Part shown: positions 41,641-49,529 of the stretch, in pieces
Position numbering within the stretch: position 1 is the first letter of the stretch
Layout: each line of letters opens with the position of its first letter
Origin: Deltaproteobacteria bacterium
GTDB lineage: Bacteria; Desulfobacterota_D; UBA1144; Nemesobacterales; CSP1-2
DNA length: 55,667 nt
Assembly: GCA_016187835.1 (NCBI GenBank)
Contig: JACPIY010000018.1
Span: forward strand, 1-55,667
Direction: 5' to 3'
Translations under genes and position numbers: made by a program
Notes under the pieces: model-generated
Database searches by the model: none
What the model was told of the DNA's origin: nothing
What the model saw: only the letters and a program-made list of their open reading frames with translations

Positions 41641-42453
41641 TTACAGGTCTATTTGCTCCACCTGTTGTATTTCCTCCCCCAAAAATCTCCCGGCGATTGA
41701 GATGAAGGTTTCGGAAACGTCGGTAAGATAGAACTCTCTTTGTGGAATTGAGGAATTTTTATTTGATATGGCGTTTTCTTCAAGAACCCCCTTAATTTCC
41801 AGAGCCGTCTCCTCGGCGGAATCAACTAGCGTGATATCCTCTCCCATAACCTTTTGGATCATCGGTTTTAGAAGAGGGTAGTGGGTGCAGCCGAGAATGA
41901 GAACATCCATTGCAGATTCTTTAAAATGTCCTAGATATTTTTTGACTGTAAGCTCGGCGATTTCTCCATCAGTCCACCCCTCTTCAGCAAGGGGTACAAA
42001 AAGCGGGCAGGCTTTTGAATAGACCTTGATTTCAGGAGCGATGCTCTCCATAGCTTTTTTGTATGCGTTGCTTTTTATCGTAGAAGGTGTTCCTATTACT
42101 CCCACTTTTCCAGTTTTAGTAGCTCTCACTGCTTTCCTGGCGCCCGGTTCAATCACGCCGATTATCGGAATCTCAAAATCCCATCTCAAACTCGGAAGAG
42201 CAACGGCAGATGCGGTATTGCAGGCAACCACGAGCAGTTTTATTCCCTTCGAAATAAGGAATCCAGCATTGCTCTGGGAATAGGTAATTACCGTCTTGCT
42301 TGATTTAGTACCGTAGGGGACCCTTGCAGTATCACCTAAATAGATAAGATTCTCCCTTGGAAGCTTTTTTAGGATTTCTCTCACAACGGTGAGTCCGCCG
42401 ATGCCCGAATCGAATATGCCAATGGGAGATGAATTGATTATGCTGTCAATCAT
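41641..42453 (-). CDS. murI: Glutamate racemase
   Basis: The protein has the two catalytic cysteines in LLVVACNTASAVALPSL and LILGCTHYPLLKPMI, and the opening SPIGIFDSGIGGLTVVREIL with the substrate-binding Asp15-Ser16 and Gly residues. It converts L- to D-glutamate for peptidoglycan. A longer frame reaches 42483, but comparison with the truncated duplicate at 42598-42680 puts the start at ATG 42453 (MIDSIIN aligned to MPDSQNP), giving 270 residues. No strong ribosome site is visible. A BIME and its own 5' duplicate lie upstream. Confidence 0.9.
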   Translation of the reverse strand: MIDSIINSSPIGIFDSGIGGLTVVREILKKLPRENLIYLGDTARVPYGTKSSKTVITYSQSNAGFLISKGIKLLVVACNTASAVALPSLRWDFEIPIIGVIEPGARKAVRATKTGKVGVIGTPSTIKSNAYKKAMESIAPEIKVYSKACPLFVPLAEEGWTDGEIAELTVKKYLGHFKESAMDVLILGCTHYPLLKPMIQKVMGEDITLVDSAEETALEIKGVLEENAISNKNSSIPQREFYLTDVSETFISIAGRFLGEEIQQVEQIDL

Positions 42454-42533
42454 GGAGTTAATCTTAGCCGTAAGGGAACCCATGTCAATGTATGAGGAAT
42501 TAATAAGTTGCAGACACGACCCGACGAGAAAAT

Positions 42534-42592
42534 GTAGGGCTCGTTCTCCGAACGAGCTTTATTTAAGGGCTGATGAGGGCATCAGCCCCTAC
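42534..42592. repeat. BIME between murI and its 5' duplicate
   Basis: The left unit GTAGGGCTCGTTCTCCGAAC then GAGC folds on GCTCGTTC/GAACGAGC. The right unit, AGGGCTGATGAGGGCATCAG then CCCCTAC, is inverted. Unit types and order match the BIME at 32200. Confidence 0.7.
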
Positions 42593-42597
42593 TTTGT

Positions 42598-42680
42598 GCT
42601 TTTTCAAGATTTTCTCTCACAACGGTGAGTCCGCCGATGCATGAATCGAATACGCCGATGGGGTTTTGGCTGTCTGGCAT
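42598..42680 (-). pseudogene. Truncated duplicate of the murI 5' end
   Basis: On the minus strand ATG 42680 opens MPDSQNPIGVFDSCIGGLTV, then VRENLEK, matching the first codons of the intact murI closely at DNA level. Homology ends at the BIME. The substrate-site Gly in DSGIGG is Cys here. AAGATTAAC precedes both ATGs. It is a tandem-duplication relic. Confidence 0.65.
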
Positions 42681-42789
42681 AGGGTTAATCTTATACCAGT
42701 TCTAGGTTGAAATACAATATTTGGGTACTCTGTCGCAAAGATGAATTAAAGGTAGAACTAGGGTATGAAACAGTGCAATAAGTTCAACT

Positions 42790-42822
42790 GTAGTAGCGGC
42801 TTTCAGCCGTGATTCAGTCGCG
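42790..42822. repeat. Palindrome GTAGTAGCGGC
   Basis: GTAGTAGCGGCTTTCAGCCG continues TGATTCAGTCGCG, a GTAG-headed hairpin of the AGCGGCTTTCAGCCG class also seen at 44411. Further palindromes follow (GGGAC/GTCCC near 42896 and GCGGGATT/AATCCCGC near 42940-42957). I see no gene between murI and radA. Confidence 0.5.
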
Positions 42823-42963
42823 CCTGAACCTGTACTAGCTTCACGAAGGGATGGCGCTTTTAAACTAATTAGCTTGGTTTTTATGAAATTACGGGACCTG
42901 AATGTCCCGTCTATCTAGGATATATAACAAAGGGATAGGCGGGATTTTCTAATCCCGCATAAT

Positions 42964-44352
42964 TCAAAATAGTGCCTCTATCGCCTTTTCAATCGAACTA
43001 ATTCCTGTAAGTGAAAGTGTACTCTCGGAAGATTTTAATCTTTCGAGGTTAATTCGTGGAAGAACGCATTTTTTAAAGCCTAGCTTCTCGGCTTCTTTTA
43101 GTCTTAGTTCAACCTGAGAAACACCCCGGATTTCACCGGCAAGACCTACTTCGCCGAATACAACCACATCCGGTTCTACGGGTTTATTTAGGAAGCTTGA
43201 CACAATAGCCATGCTGATTCCAAGGTCAATTGCAGGCTCTTCGATCCTCACCCCGCCTGCAACGTTCATAAAAATATCCTGTCCCAAAATATGAAGTCCT
43301 GCCCTTTTCTCGAGCACGGCAACAAGAAGCGAGACGCGGTTATAATCCAGTCCTATTGTCGTTCTTCTCGGAACGCCGAAGTTGCATGGTGAAACGAGGG
43401 CTTGAATCTCAACGAGTATCGGCCTTGTACCCTCAAGGCTTGGGGTTACGACTGACCCTGAGGCATTCACGGGGCGCTCGGAAAGAAATATTTCTGAGGG
43501 GTTTTTTACTTCCTCAACCCCACTATCTTTCATTTCAAACACGCCTATTTCATTTGTTGAGCCGAATCTGTTTTTTACAGCTCTTAGGATTCTGTAGGGA
43601 TGTTCCCGTCCACCCTCAAAATAAAGTACAGTATCAACAAGATGCTCAAGCACCTTGGGGCCGGCAATAGTCCCCTCCTTTGTCACATGGCCGATAAGAA
43701 AAACAGCGGTGCCATTAATCTTTGCATACTGCATAAGCTTCGCAGTACATTCTCTTATCTGTCCCACGCTTCCCGGTGAGGAAGGAAAATCCTCGGTGTA
43801 CATGGTCTGAATCGAATCAATTACCACTACCGTCGGAGAAAGTTTGACGATCTGTCCGATTATGCTCTCAACCAGAGTTTCCGAGAAAACAAAAATCGTA
43901 TCGCGGCCAACTCCTATTCTCTCAGCTCTCATCTTTACCTGTTCTGGAGACTCTTCACCGGTGACATAGAACACGGCTAATTTAGTTTGGTTAGTCTTGT
44001 CAGTTTTAGAAATACCTATGTTGTTCAGCATTTGTAGGGCAAGAGTGGATTTCCCAATTCCCGGATCGCCTCCTAGCAGCACAACGGAGCCTGGTACAAA
44101 TCCGCCTCCAAGAACTCTGTCCAACTCCCCGATTCTTGTTGGAATTCTTTCTTCCTTTCCACTCTCTATTTTAGTAATGGCAACAGGGGAGGAGTATGGG
44201 TTTGACTTTACGGTGTTTCTTTTTTCCTTTTCTACCTTTTCTTCAACGTAGGAATTCCATTCGCCGCAGGCGGGGCATTTGCCTAACCATCTCGGCGAGG
44301 AATTTCCACAGCTTTGACATACGTATTGAAATTGCGTCTTAGTTTTTTTCAT
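42964..44352 (-). CDS. radA: DNA repair protein RadA
   Basis: The 462-residue protein has an N-terminal zinc finger (Cys12, Cys15, Cys26, Cys29 in YVCQSCGNSSPRWLGKCPAC), a RecA-like ATPase with Walker A GGDPGIGKSTLALQML, the RadA-specific KNRFGSTNEIGVFEM, and a C-terminal Lon-protease-like domain without the catalytic Ser (about residues 280-460). RadA is a branch-migration helicase that helps RecA-mediated recombination. It is complete and of family length. The neighbouring LonB-like gene on the same strand is separated by a repeat block. Confidence 0.95.
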   Translation of the reverse strand: MKKTKTQFQYVCQSCGNSSPRWLGKCPACGEWNSYVEEKVEKEKRNTVKSNPYSSPVAITKIESGKEERIPTRIGELDRVLGGGFVPGSVVLLGGDPGIGKSTLALQMLNNIGISKTDKTNQTKLAVFYVTGEESPEQVKMRAERIGVGRDTIFVFSETLVESIIGQIVKLSPTVVVIDSIQTMYTEDFPSSPGSVGQIRECTAKLMQYAKINGTAVFLIGHVTKEGTIAGPKVLEHLVDTVLYFEGGREHPYRILRAVKNRFGSTNEIGVFEMKDSGVEEVKNPSEIFLSERPVNASGSVVTPSLEGTRPILVEIQALVSPCNFGVPRRTTIGLDYNRVSLLVAVLEKRAGLHILGQDIFMNVAGGVRIEEPAIDLGISMAIVSSFLNKPVEPDVVVFGEVGLAGEIRGVSQVELRLKEAEKLGFKKCVLPRINLERLKSSESTLSLTGISSIEKAIEALF

Positions 44353-44410
44353 AGGATAAAATTAAATTTGCATGGTTTAATCAACACTAACCACTTTAAA
44401 TAACAACTCC

Positions 44411-44505
44411 GTAGGAGCGGCTTCCAGCCACGACGGGGTCGCACCAGGATGGTGCTCCTACACATGTGCTAACAAGAGTAGGAGCCGGGTTAAACCCCAC
44501 TCCTA
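44411..44505. repeat. GTAGGAG-headed palindrome pair
   Basis: Unit one spans 44411-44461 (GTAGGAGCGGCTTCCAGCCA to GGTGCTCCTAC). Unit two spans 44478-44505 (GTAGGAGCCGGGTTAAACCC to CTCCTA). The head is GTAGGAG rather than GTAGGGG, which resembles the REP classes of pseudomonads. The pair fills the gap between radA and the LonB-like gene. Confidence 0.6.
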
Positions 44506-44527
44506 AAGCTTTAAATCCTGATTATTT

Positions 44528-46966
44528 TCATTCTTCTCCTTCCTCATTTTCCCCTGTCTTTCCCGCCTTATGTCTTGTAAGTTTTTTAAATTCTTCAGTA
44601 AATTCTTTTAGCTGTTTATCTACCAGGTAGTTCACCGTACCTTCCTTAAATTCTCCGTTGCGGCCCCTTTCACCCGATTCCATCCCGGTTAGAATTTCGA
44701 TTGCTTCATCTATAGTCTCAACGGGGTAGATGTGAAATTTCTCCTCCCTTATAGCTTCGACAACTTCCCTTTTTAACATTAGGTGCCTGACATTCTGATG
44801 TGGAATTATCACTCCTTGCTCTCCGGTTAATCCCTTAGCCTTACAAACATAATAAAAGCCTTCGATTTTTTCATTTGCTCCACCTATCGGTTGAATCTGT
44901 CCTTTTTGGTTTACAGAACCCGTGATAGCGAAGCTCTGTTTTATTGGGACACCCGAGAGGCTTGATATAAGCGCGATAAGCTCCGCAGCAGATGCGCTGT
45001 CCCCGTCTATCATTTGGTAGCTTTGCTCAAAGCCCAGGCTTGCCGAAAGGCTGAGGGGTTTGTTCTGGGCGTACTTTGCCCCAAGATATCCGCTTAAGAT
45101 AAGGACGCCTTTGTCGTGAATACTTCCGCTTAGCCTTGCTTTCCTTTCAATGTTTACGACACCTTCCATTCCCATGAATGTCTCACAGGTAATTCGTGAC
45201 GGTTTTCCAAAGGCATAATCGCCAAAATTATAAACGGCAAGTCCGTTAATCTGTCCTGTTACTTCACCTTCGGCATCTACCAGTATTATTCCGTCTTCTA
45301 TTGCCTCCTGAATCTTTTCTTCAATCATATTCGAGCGGTAGATTTTTTCCTCAATCGCTCTTTCTACATGTTCCCGTCTCACGTAACTACTGTTATTATC
45401 TATCCCTGCCCAGTAATCTGCCTCTCTTATTATTTTTGCCACTGCGCCGAACTGAACTGACAATTTATTTTGATCGCCTGCAAGTCTTGAGCAGTGTTCA
45501 ATCAAGGCTTCAACACCGCTCACATCAAATTGCTTAAGATTGTCTTTAACACAAGTGGATTTTACATAGCAGGCGTATTTAAGAAGCAGGTCATCCGTTC
45601 TATCTACAACCGAATCAAAATCGGCTTTTACCTTAAAGAGCTTCCTAAAATCCTCATCATAAGCATAAAGCAGTTGGTAAATTGAGGGGTTTCCCGTGAT
45701 AACCACCTTTATGTTTAGTTTTATTGGCTCAGGTCTAAGCCCTACTGTGCCCATAATGCCGTATTGCTGATAAACGTCTTCTATTCTCAGTTCTTCATTT
45801 TCAATGACCTTTTTGAGTGAATCCCAAACAAATGGGTATTTAAGAACGTCTATTGCTTCAACTACAAGATACCCACCGTTTGCTTTGGCAATGGAACCAG
45901 GGCGAATCATCGTAAAATCAGTGAAAAGAACCCCAAATCTCACTTCTCTTTCAACAGAACCAAAAAGGTTTGGGTAGGTGGGATGAGTCTCGAATATTAC
46001 CGGTGCTCCCTCGGAATTGGAATTGTCAATAAAAACATTAACCTGATACTCTGTAAAGGTTGGTTTTTGTTGAGGGGGCATAAAGGGCATTGGTTGACCT
46101 CCCTCTCCACCCTTATCCTGTAGAAAGTTGTCTATGTTTTCGAGTATGTGTTTTTGCATCATATCCAGATAGTCTATTACATCGGGGTATGTATTGTATT
46201 TCTCTCTGATGCCTTCGACGAGGTCCCTTACTACAAAAAGCGCGACCTTCTTTTCAAGCTCTTTGACTTTATCCATGGTCTCCTTTTCGAGTTTCCTTAC
46301 TTTTTTGAAGACCTCGGCTACCTCGGCGTCTATCTTTACCTTTCTTTTTCTTATGTCTTCTTTGTTGAATTCGTCAAGTTTGTTGTAGTCTTCTTGTGTA
46401 ATAGGCTTCCCATTAAAAAGTGGGATCGTTATAATTCCCGTTGGCGTAAACTGTATTTGCATCCCTTCGTCTGAGGCTTTCTTTTGAAGCTCGTCAAATA
46501 TTAGCCCCTTCTGCCTCTGAGATTCGTTCATGACACGTTGTTTCTCCTCCTCGTATTCCTTGCTTTCAAAGGCCTTGGGAGTATTTATCTTAAGCATCTC
46601 AAGAAGGCCTTCCATGTCCTTTTTAAATACCTTTCCTAATCCTGTCGGAAAGCCGATTGCCTTGGGTTCGTTGGGATTACTAAAGTTATAGACATAACAC
46701 CAATCAGGTGGCGTGGGTTTATCCTTGGCTATCTTTGACAGGATTGTCTTTATTGCACTTGTTTTTCCGACTCCAAGTGGGCCTGCAAGATAAAGATTGT
46801 ATCCTCGATGTTCCATTCCTAAGCCAAATTTTATTGCTCCTACTGCCCGTTGTTGACCTATGAATTCCTCACAGGTTCCGATCTCCTCTGTTGTTCTAAA
46901 TCCATGGCGACTTAAATCACAAAACCTGTATACCTCATTAGGTAAAAGTGCCTTAACTTTTTTCAT
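44528..46966 (-). CDS. LonB-like ATP-dependent protease
   Basis: The 812-residue protein has an N-terminal AAA+ module with Walker A AGPLGVGKTSAIKTIL (about residues 60-75), a long helical coiled-coil insertion (about 120-250), the rest of the ATPase (IRPGSIAKANGGYLVVEAID) and a C-terminal Lon protease domain. That domain has Ser near 657 in MIDGDSASAAELIALISSLS and the Lys near 700 in PIGGANEKIEGFYYVC. This layout is the Lon-related ATP-binding protease family of bacteria, distinct from canonical LonA. It degrades misfolded or regulatory proteins in the cytoplasm. The C-terminal tail is charged and probably disordered. Confidence 0.9.
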   Translation of the reverse strand: MKKVKALLPNEVYRFCDLSRHGFRTTEEIGTCEEFIGQQRAVGAIKFGLGMEHRGYNLYLAGPLGVGKTSAIKTILSKIAKDKPTPPDWCYVYNFSNPNEPKAIGFPTGLGKVFKKDMEGLLEMLKINTPKAFESKEYEEEKQRVMNESQRQKGLIFDELQKKASDEGMQIQFTPTGIITIPLFNGKPITQEDYNKLDEFNKEDIRKRKVKIDAEVAEVFKKVRKLEKETMDKVKELEKKVALFVVRDLVEGIREKYNTYPDVIDYLDMMQKHILENIDNFLQDKGGEGGQPMPFMPPQQKPTFTEYQVNVFIDNSNSEGAPVIFETHPTYPNLFGSVEREVRFGVLFTDFTMIRPGSIAKANGGYLVVEAIDVLKYPFVWDSLKKVIENEELRIEDVYQQYGIMGTVGLRPEPIKLNIKVVITGNPSIYQLLYAYDEDFRKLFKVKADFDSVVDRTDDLLLKYACYVKSTCVKDNLKQFDVSGVEALIEHCSRLAGDQNKLSVQFGAVAKIIREADYWAGIDNNSSYVRREHVERAIEEKIYRSNMIEEKIQEAIEDGIILVDAEGEVTGQINGLAVYNFGDYAFGKPSRITCETFMGMEGVVNIERKARLSGSIHDKGVLILSGYLGAKYAQNKPLSLSASLGFEQSYQMIDGDSASAAELIALISSLSGVPIKQSFAITGSVNQKGQIQPIGGANEKIEGFYYVCKAKGLTGEQGVIIPHQNVRHLMLKREVVEAIREEKFHIYPVETIDEAIEILTGMESGERGRNGEFKEGTVNYLVDKQLKEFTEEFKKLTRHKAGKTGENEEGEE

Positions 46967-46987
46967 GCCATACCCTCTCTCGTTTGT

Positions 46988-47130
46988 AGTTATTTAGCCA
47001 CTAGTTAACACCAATTTGCACGAATCAAATGATGCATGATACCTGAAGAGTTCGTACCCTGCATCTTAATATCTTGCATCCTATTTATTTTCATTTGTGG
47101 ACGTTTGTACCAATTCGTAGCTAAACAGTT
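46988..47130. repeat. Second imperfect inverted-repeat element, about 143 bp
   Basis: The left end (TATTTAGCCACTAGTTAACA) pairs with the right end (GTAGCTAAACAG, whose complement is CTGTTTAGCTAC). The interior has GATGCATGATACCTG and CCTGCATC. It matches the element at 4818-4974 in both ends and core. It fills the first half of the 358-base gap upstream of the ADC-like gene. Confidence 0.55.
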
Positions 47131-47252
47131 GTTTTAGTTTTATACTCTCATTTTTGCATACATGGCAGGGTTTTGCAAGTCACAGTCGGGCGAGTAAGGA
47201 TAAAGTGAGTCTATGAGCGGACGGATGCTTTTTATTCGCATCTCAAGATGTA

Positions 47253-47281
47253 TTGACAAAAAAATTTTTATAGGATAGTAG
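47253..47281 (+). promoter_or_regulatory. Possible sigma-70 promoter of the ADC-like gene
   Basis: A perfect TTGACA at 47253-47258 is followed after 17 bases by TAGTAG, a weak -10 match, about 45 bases before the ATG. An alternative -10 one base earlier is ATAGTA. Confidence 0.3.
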
Positions 47282-47324
47282 TTGTTAAAAGTAGAAAATT
47301 AATATTAGGAGGAGGGAAAAGCTT

Positions 47325-48128
47325 ATGAATTTGCTGAAACTTAACAAAATAGTTGTTACTCTAATTATAATCTCTTTGCTCAGTTTTGTAGGACCGAGGG
47401 CGTCTTCCGCAGAGGACCTTCCTGCCCCTCAACTTGTGACAGACGCCTGGATGCTGATTATAGGATTTGAGGCTGATCCTGAAGCACTAAAAGCGATTCT
47501 TCCGCCAGGACTTGAGCCAAATCCAAGCAATCTGGTTGTTATGAATATGTACACGGTTCCCGAGGCATCTCAGACCTCTGGCTTTGGTGCATACACTCTT
47601 ACATATCTAACTGTGCAGTTAAAGGATCAGGACTCATATATAATGGGTTCTTCTACTGGAGAGCCGGGTAGGTATTTTGCATTCTACTTTAATAGCTCTG
47701 AGCTTATGAAGGATTTTACGAAAAAGGTTGGAATCCCCGCCGAGGAGGGAATGACAAAGCAAACGAAGGAAAATGGAAAGTTAACATCTGTACTGGAGGT
47801 AGGGGGAAAACCCTTTATCGTAGCCACTGCGGATGTCGGCGATGAGCTTCAGGCTCCCGCTGGTGGTCATCTAAACTATTTCGGTTTAAAGAAAACCGAA
47901 ATGAACGGGAAAGAAATGACACAGATTATGAAGTATCCGATTCCTTTTCTAGTTAGAACGGTTAAAACAGAAAATGCAACGGTTGATTTTACTGATAATG
48001 TTCCTAAAGACCATCCGCTCAATCGTATTAAACCTAAAAAAGTAGCTTGGGCTTCCTATATGAAAGGTAGTTTTGTGTACCCTCAATCGGTAGTACTCAA
48101 GGAGTGGGAATCTACGGGTAAGAAGTGA
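47325..48128 (+). CDS. Exported acetoacetate-decarboxylase-like protein
   Basis: The 267-residue protein has a signal peptide (VVTLIIISLLSFVGPRASSA) and an ADC-like beta-barrel domain: LLPPGL-type segment AILPPGLEPNPSNLVVMNMY, YTLTYLTVQLKDQDSYIMGS, GHLNYFGLKKTEMNGKEMT, and AWASYMKGSFVYPQSVVL. Cytoplasmic acetoacetate decarboxylase uses a Schiff-base Lys pair; I cannot place that pair with confidence here. Exported ADC-fold proteins are poorly understood. AGGAGGAGGG precedes the ATG. A REP hairpin follows the stop. Confidence 0.65.
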   Translation: MNLLKLNKIVVTLIIISLLSFVGPRASSAEDLPAPQLVTDAWMLIIGFEADPEALKAILPPGLEPNPSNLVVMNMYTVPEASQTSGFGAYTLTYLTVQLKDQDSYIMGSSTGEPGRYFAFYFNSSELMKDFTKKVGIPAEEGMTKQTKENGKLTSVLEVGGKPFIVATADVGDELQAPAGGHLNYFGLKKTEMNGKEMTQIMKYPIPFLVRTVKTENATVDFTDNVPKDHPLNRIKPKKVAWASYMKGSFVYPQSVVLKEWESTGKK

Positions 48129-48153
48129 GATTGGAGTCAATTCAAATTAATTT

Positions 48154-48188
48154 GTAGGGGCAATTCATGATGTATGAATTGCCCCTAC
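48154..48188. repeat. Near-perfect REP palindrome after the ADC-like gene
   Basis: GTAGGGGCAATTCATGATGT continues ATGAATTGCCCCTAC: 14 to 15 paired bases around a short loop, with GTAG on both strands and a T-rich tail. It is a likely terminator and leaves 17 bases to the next start codon. Confidence 0.75.
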
Positions 48189-48205
48189 TTTTGTATTAAC
48201 TAGCT

Positions 48206-48832
48206 ATGCTAAAAGTCAGTGACAATATCACGCTAAGTTGGCTGGGACATGCTAGCTTTAAACTAAAAGCGGGTGAAAAGATTATTTACATTGATCCTTG
48301 GAAAGTCAAAAAAGACGAAGCGGACTTGATTCTCATTACTCATTCCCATTTTGATCATCTTTCTCCCGATGATGTGAGAAGGATTCAAAAAAAAGAGACT
48401 GTAATTGTGACGACAAGAGATTCAGCCTCAAAGCTAAAAGGAGATATAAGGATTGTCAAACCTGGCGATAAGATTACAGTCGATGATATAGAGATTGAAA
48501 CTATACCTGCTTATAACATTGGGAAGAGCTATCACCCTAAAACCAACGGTTGGGTTGGTTTTGTAGTCGGTCTAGGTGGTTTGAAAATTTATCATGCAGG
48601 GGACACGGATAAGATACCGGAGATGAAAAAGCTCAACGTTGATATTGCTCTCCTTCCTATTGGCGGTACGTACACGATGACCGCGGAAGAAGCGGCAGAG
48701 ATTGCAAACGAATTCAAGCCAAAATCGGTAGTTCCCATGCACTGGGGTGCAATCGTTGGGTCAAAAGCAGATGCGGAGAGGTTCAGTAAATTTTTTACTG
48801 GTGAAACGCATATTCTTCAACCCGAAAATTGA
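48206..48832 (+). CDS. UlaG-like metal-dependent hydrolase (metallo-beta-lactamase fold)
   Basis: The 208-residue protein has the beta-lactamase-fold motif THSHFDHLSPDDV, the opening ITLSWLGHASFKLKAGEKII with the UlaG-type LGHAS histidine, the HAGDTDKIPEM aspartate loop and PMHWG near the end. UlaG-like enzymes include L-ascorbate-6-phosphate lactonase and NAPE-phospholipase D-like hydrolases; the substrate here is unknown. No ribosome site is obvious before ATG 48206, so translation may be coupled or weak. It is unrelated in detail to the duplicated pair at 6340 and 9891. Confidence 0.85.
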   Translation: MLKVSDNITLSWLGHASFKLKAGEKIIYIDPWKVKKDEADLILITHSHFDHLSPDDVRRIQKKETVIVTTRDSASKLKGDIRIVKPGDKITVDDIEIETIPAYNIGKSYHPKTNGWVGFVVGLGGLKIYHAGDTDKIPEMKKLNVDIALLPIGGTYTMTAEEAAEIANEFKPKSVVPMHWGAIVGSKADAERFSKFFTGETHILQPEN

Positions 48833-49333
48833 CTACGCCAGCCCTTTCAACGCTATAAGAGTATTGTAATGTTGAATGAATACGGGGTGCAGCTCGTTGG
48901 CTGGGACATTAATCTAGAACTATACAAATAAGGGATTGATAAGAAAAGCCTTGGGCTAGGAGCTATCAGGGCTGTGGATAAGATACAAAAGATATCCTCT
49001 CGAAGCAAAGCTTATAATAAAGCTATTGCCTTGCTATTTTTATCAATGTAATATCATAGGCATTAAAGGAGGTAAGTATAATGAAATCATTTAAAAAGTT
49101 TTGGAGGAGCGTTATAGTATAATTAGTTTTGGTGGGCATAACATTTCTGTTCAACCTCCCTGGTCTTATGAGATGTCATGGTGAGGTAGATTCAACTGGC
49201 AAGAGTAGATACAGCTCGATACATAGTAAACAGGTAGTTGAGGTTGTATTGGCTCAAGATTCAGAATAAATTTATGAATAACTAGAAGTGGTTTCATAAA
49301 TACATTTTTGGTCTTTCCAGTGCTTCAAAATAG
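48833..49333. other. Stretch between the UlaG-like gene and tRNA-Pro
   Basis: The first part (to 49080) holds no gene that I can support; a 20-codon frame from ATG 48872 (MLNEYGVQLVGWDINLELYK) looks like a fragment. From 49081 lies a small secreted-protein gene broken by a stop codon. The rest is the leader of the tRNA gene. Confidence 0.35.
49081..49269 (+). pseudogene. Small exported protein gene with an in-frame TAA at codon 14
   Basis: A very strong ribosome site (AAAGGAGGTAAG) precedes ATG 49081. The frame reads MKSFKKFWRSVIV, stop, LVLVGITFLFNLPGLMRCHG, then about 28 more residues to TAA 49267-49269. Without the TAA at 49120-49122 it would be a 62-residue protein with a basic start and a hydrophobic segment, as in a signal peptide. 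One base change explains the stop. Confidence 0.45.
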
Positions 49334-49407
49334 CGGGGTGTAGCTCAGTTGGCTAGAGCGTTGCGTTCGGGACGCAGAGGCCGCCGGTTCAAGTCCGGCC
49401 ACCCCGA
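49334..49407 (+). tRNA. tRNA-Pro (anticodon CGG)
   Basis: The acceptor strands CGGGGTG and CACCCCG pair over seven bases, the D-arm is TAGCTCAGTTGGCTAGAGC, the anticodon loop is TTCGGGA with anticodon CGG, and the T-arm is GCCGGTTCAAGTCCGGC. Discriminator base is A, as expected for tRNA-Pro. CCA is not encoded. The first base is C, which is typical of bacterial tRNA-Pro. Confidence 0.93.
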
Positions 49408-49529
49408 CGGTTTGATTGTTTTTCTCCCCTCAAATACATATTCGGTCTGGTTTTTCACTTTCGGTTTCAAAAAACTTCTCTAAGGATAGCGTGTAGAGTA
49501 ATAGTTCCGCTTTCATAGTTTTTACTGTC

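Noticed and set aside
45301-46474. Several plus-strand frames inside the LonB-like protease gene
   Set aside because: They are shadows in other frames of a complete, well-conserved gene and lack ribosome sites.
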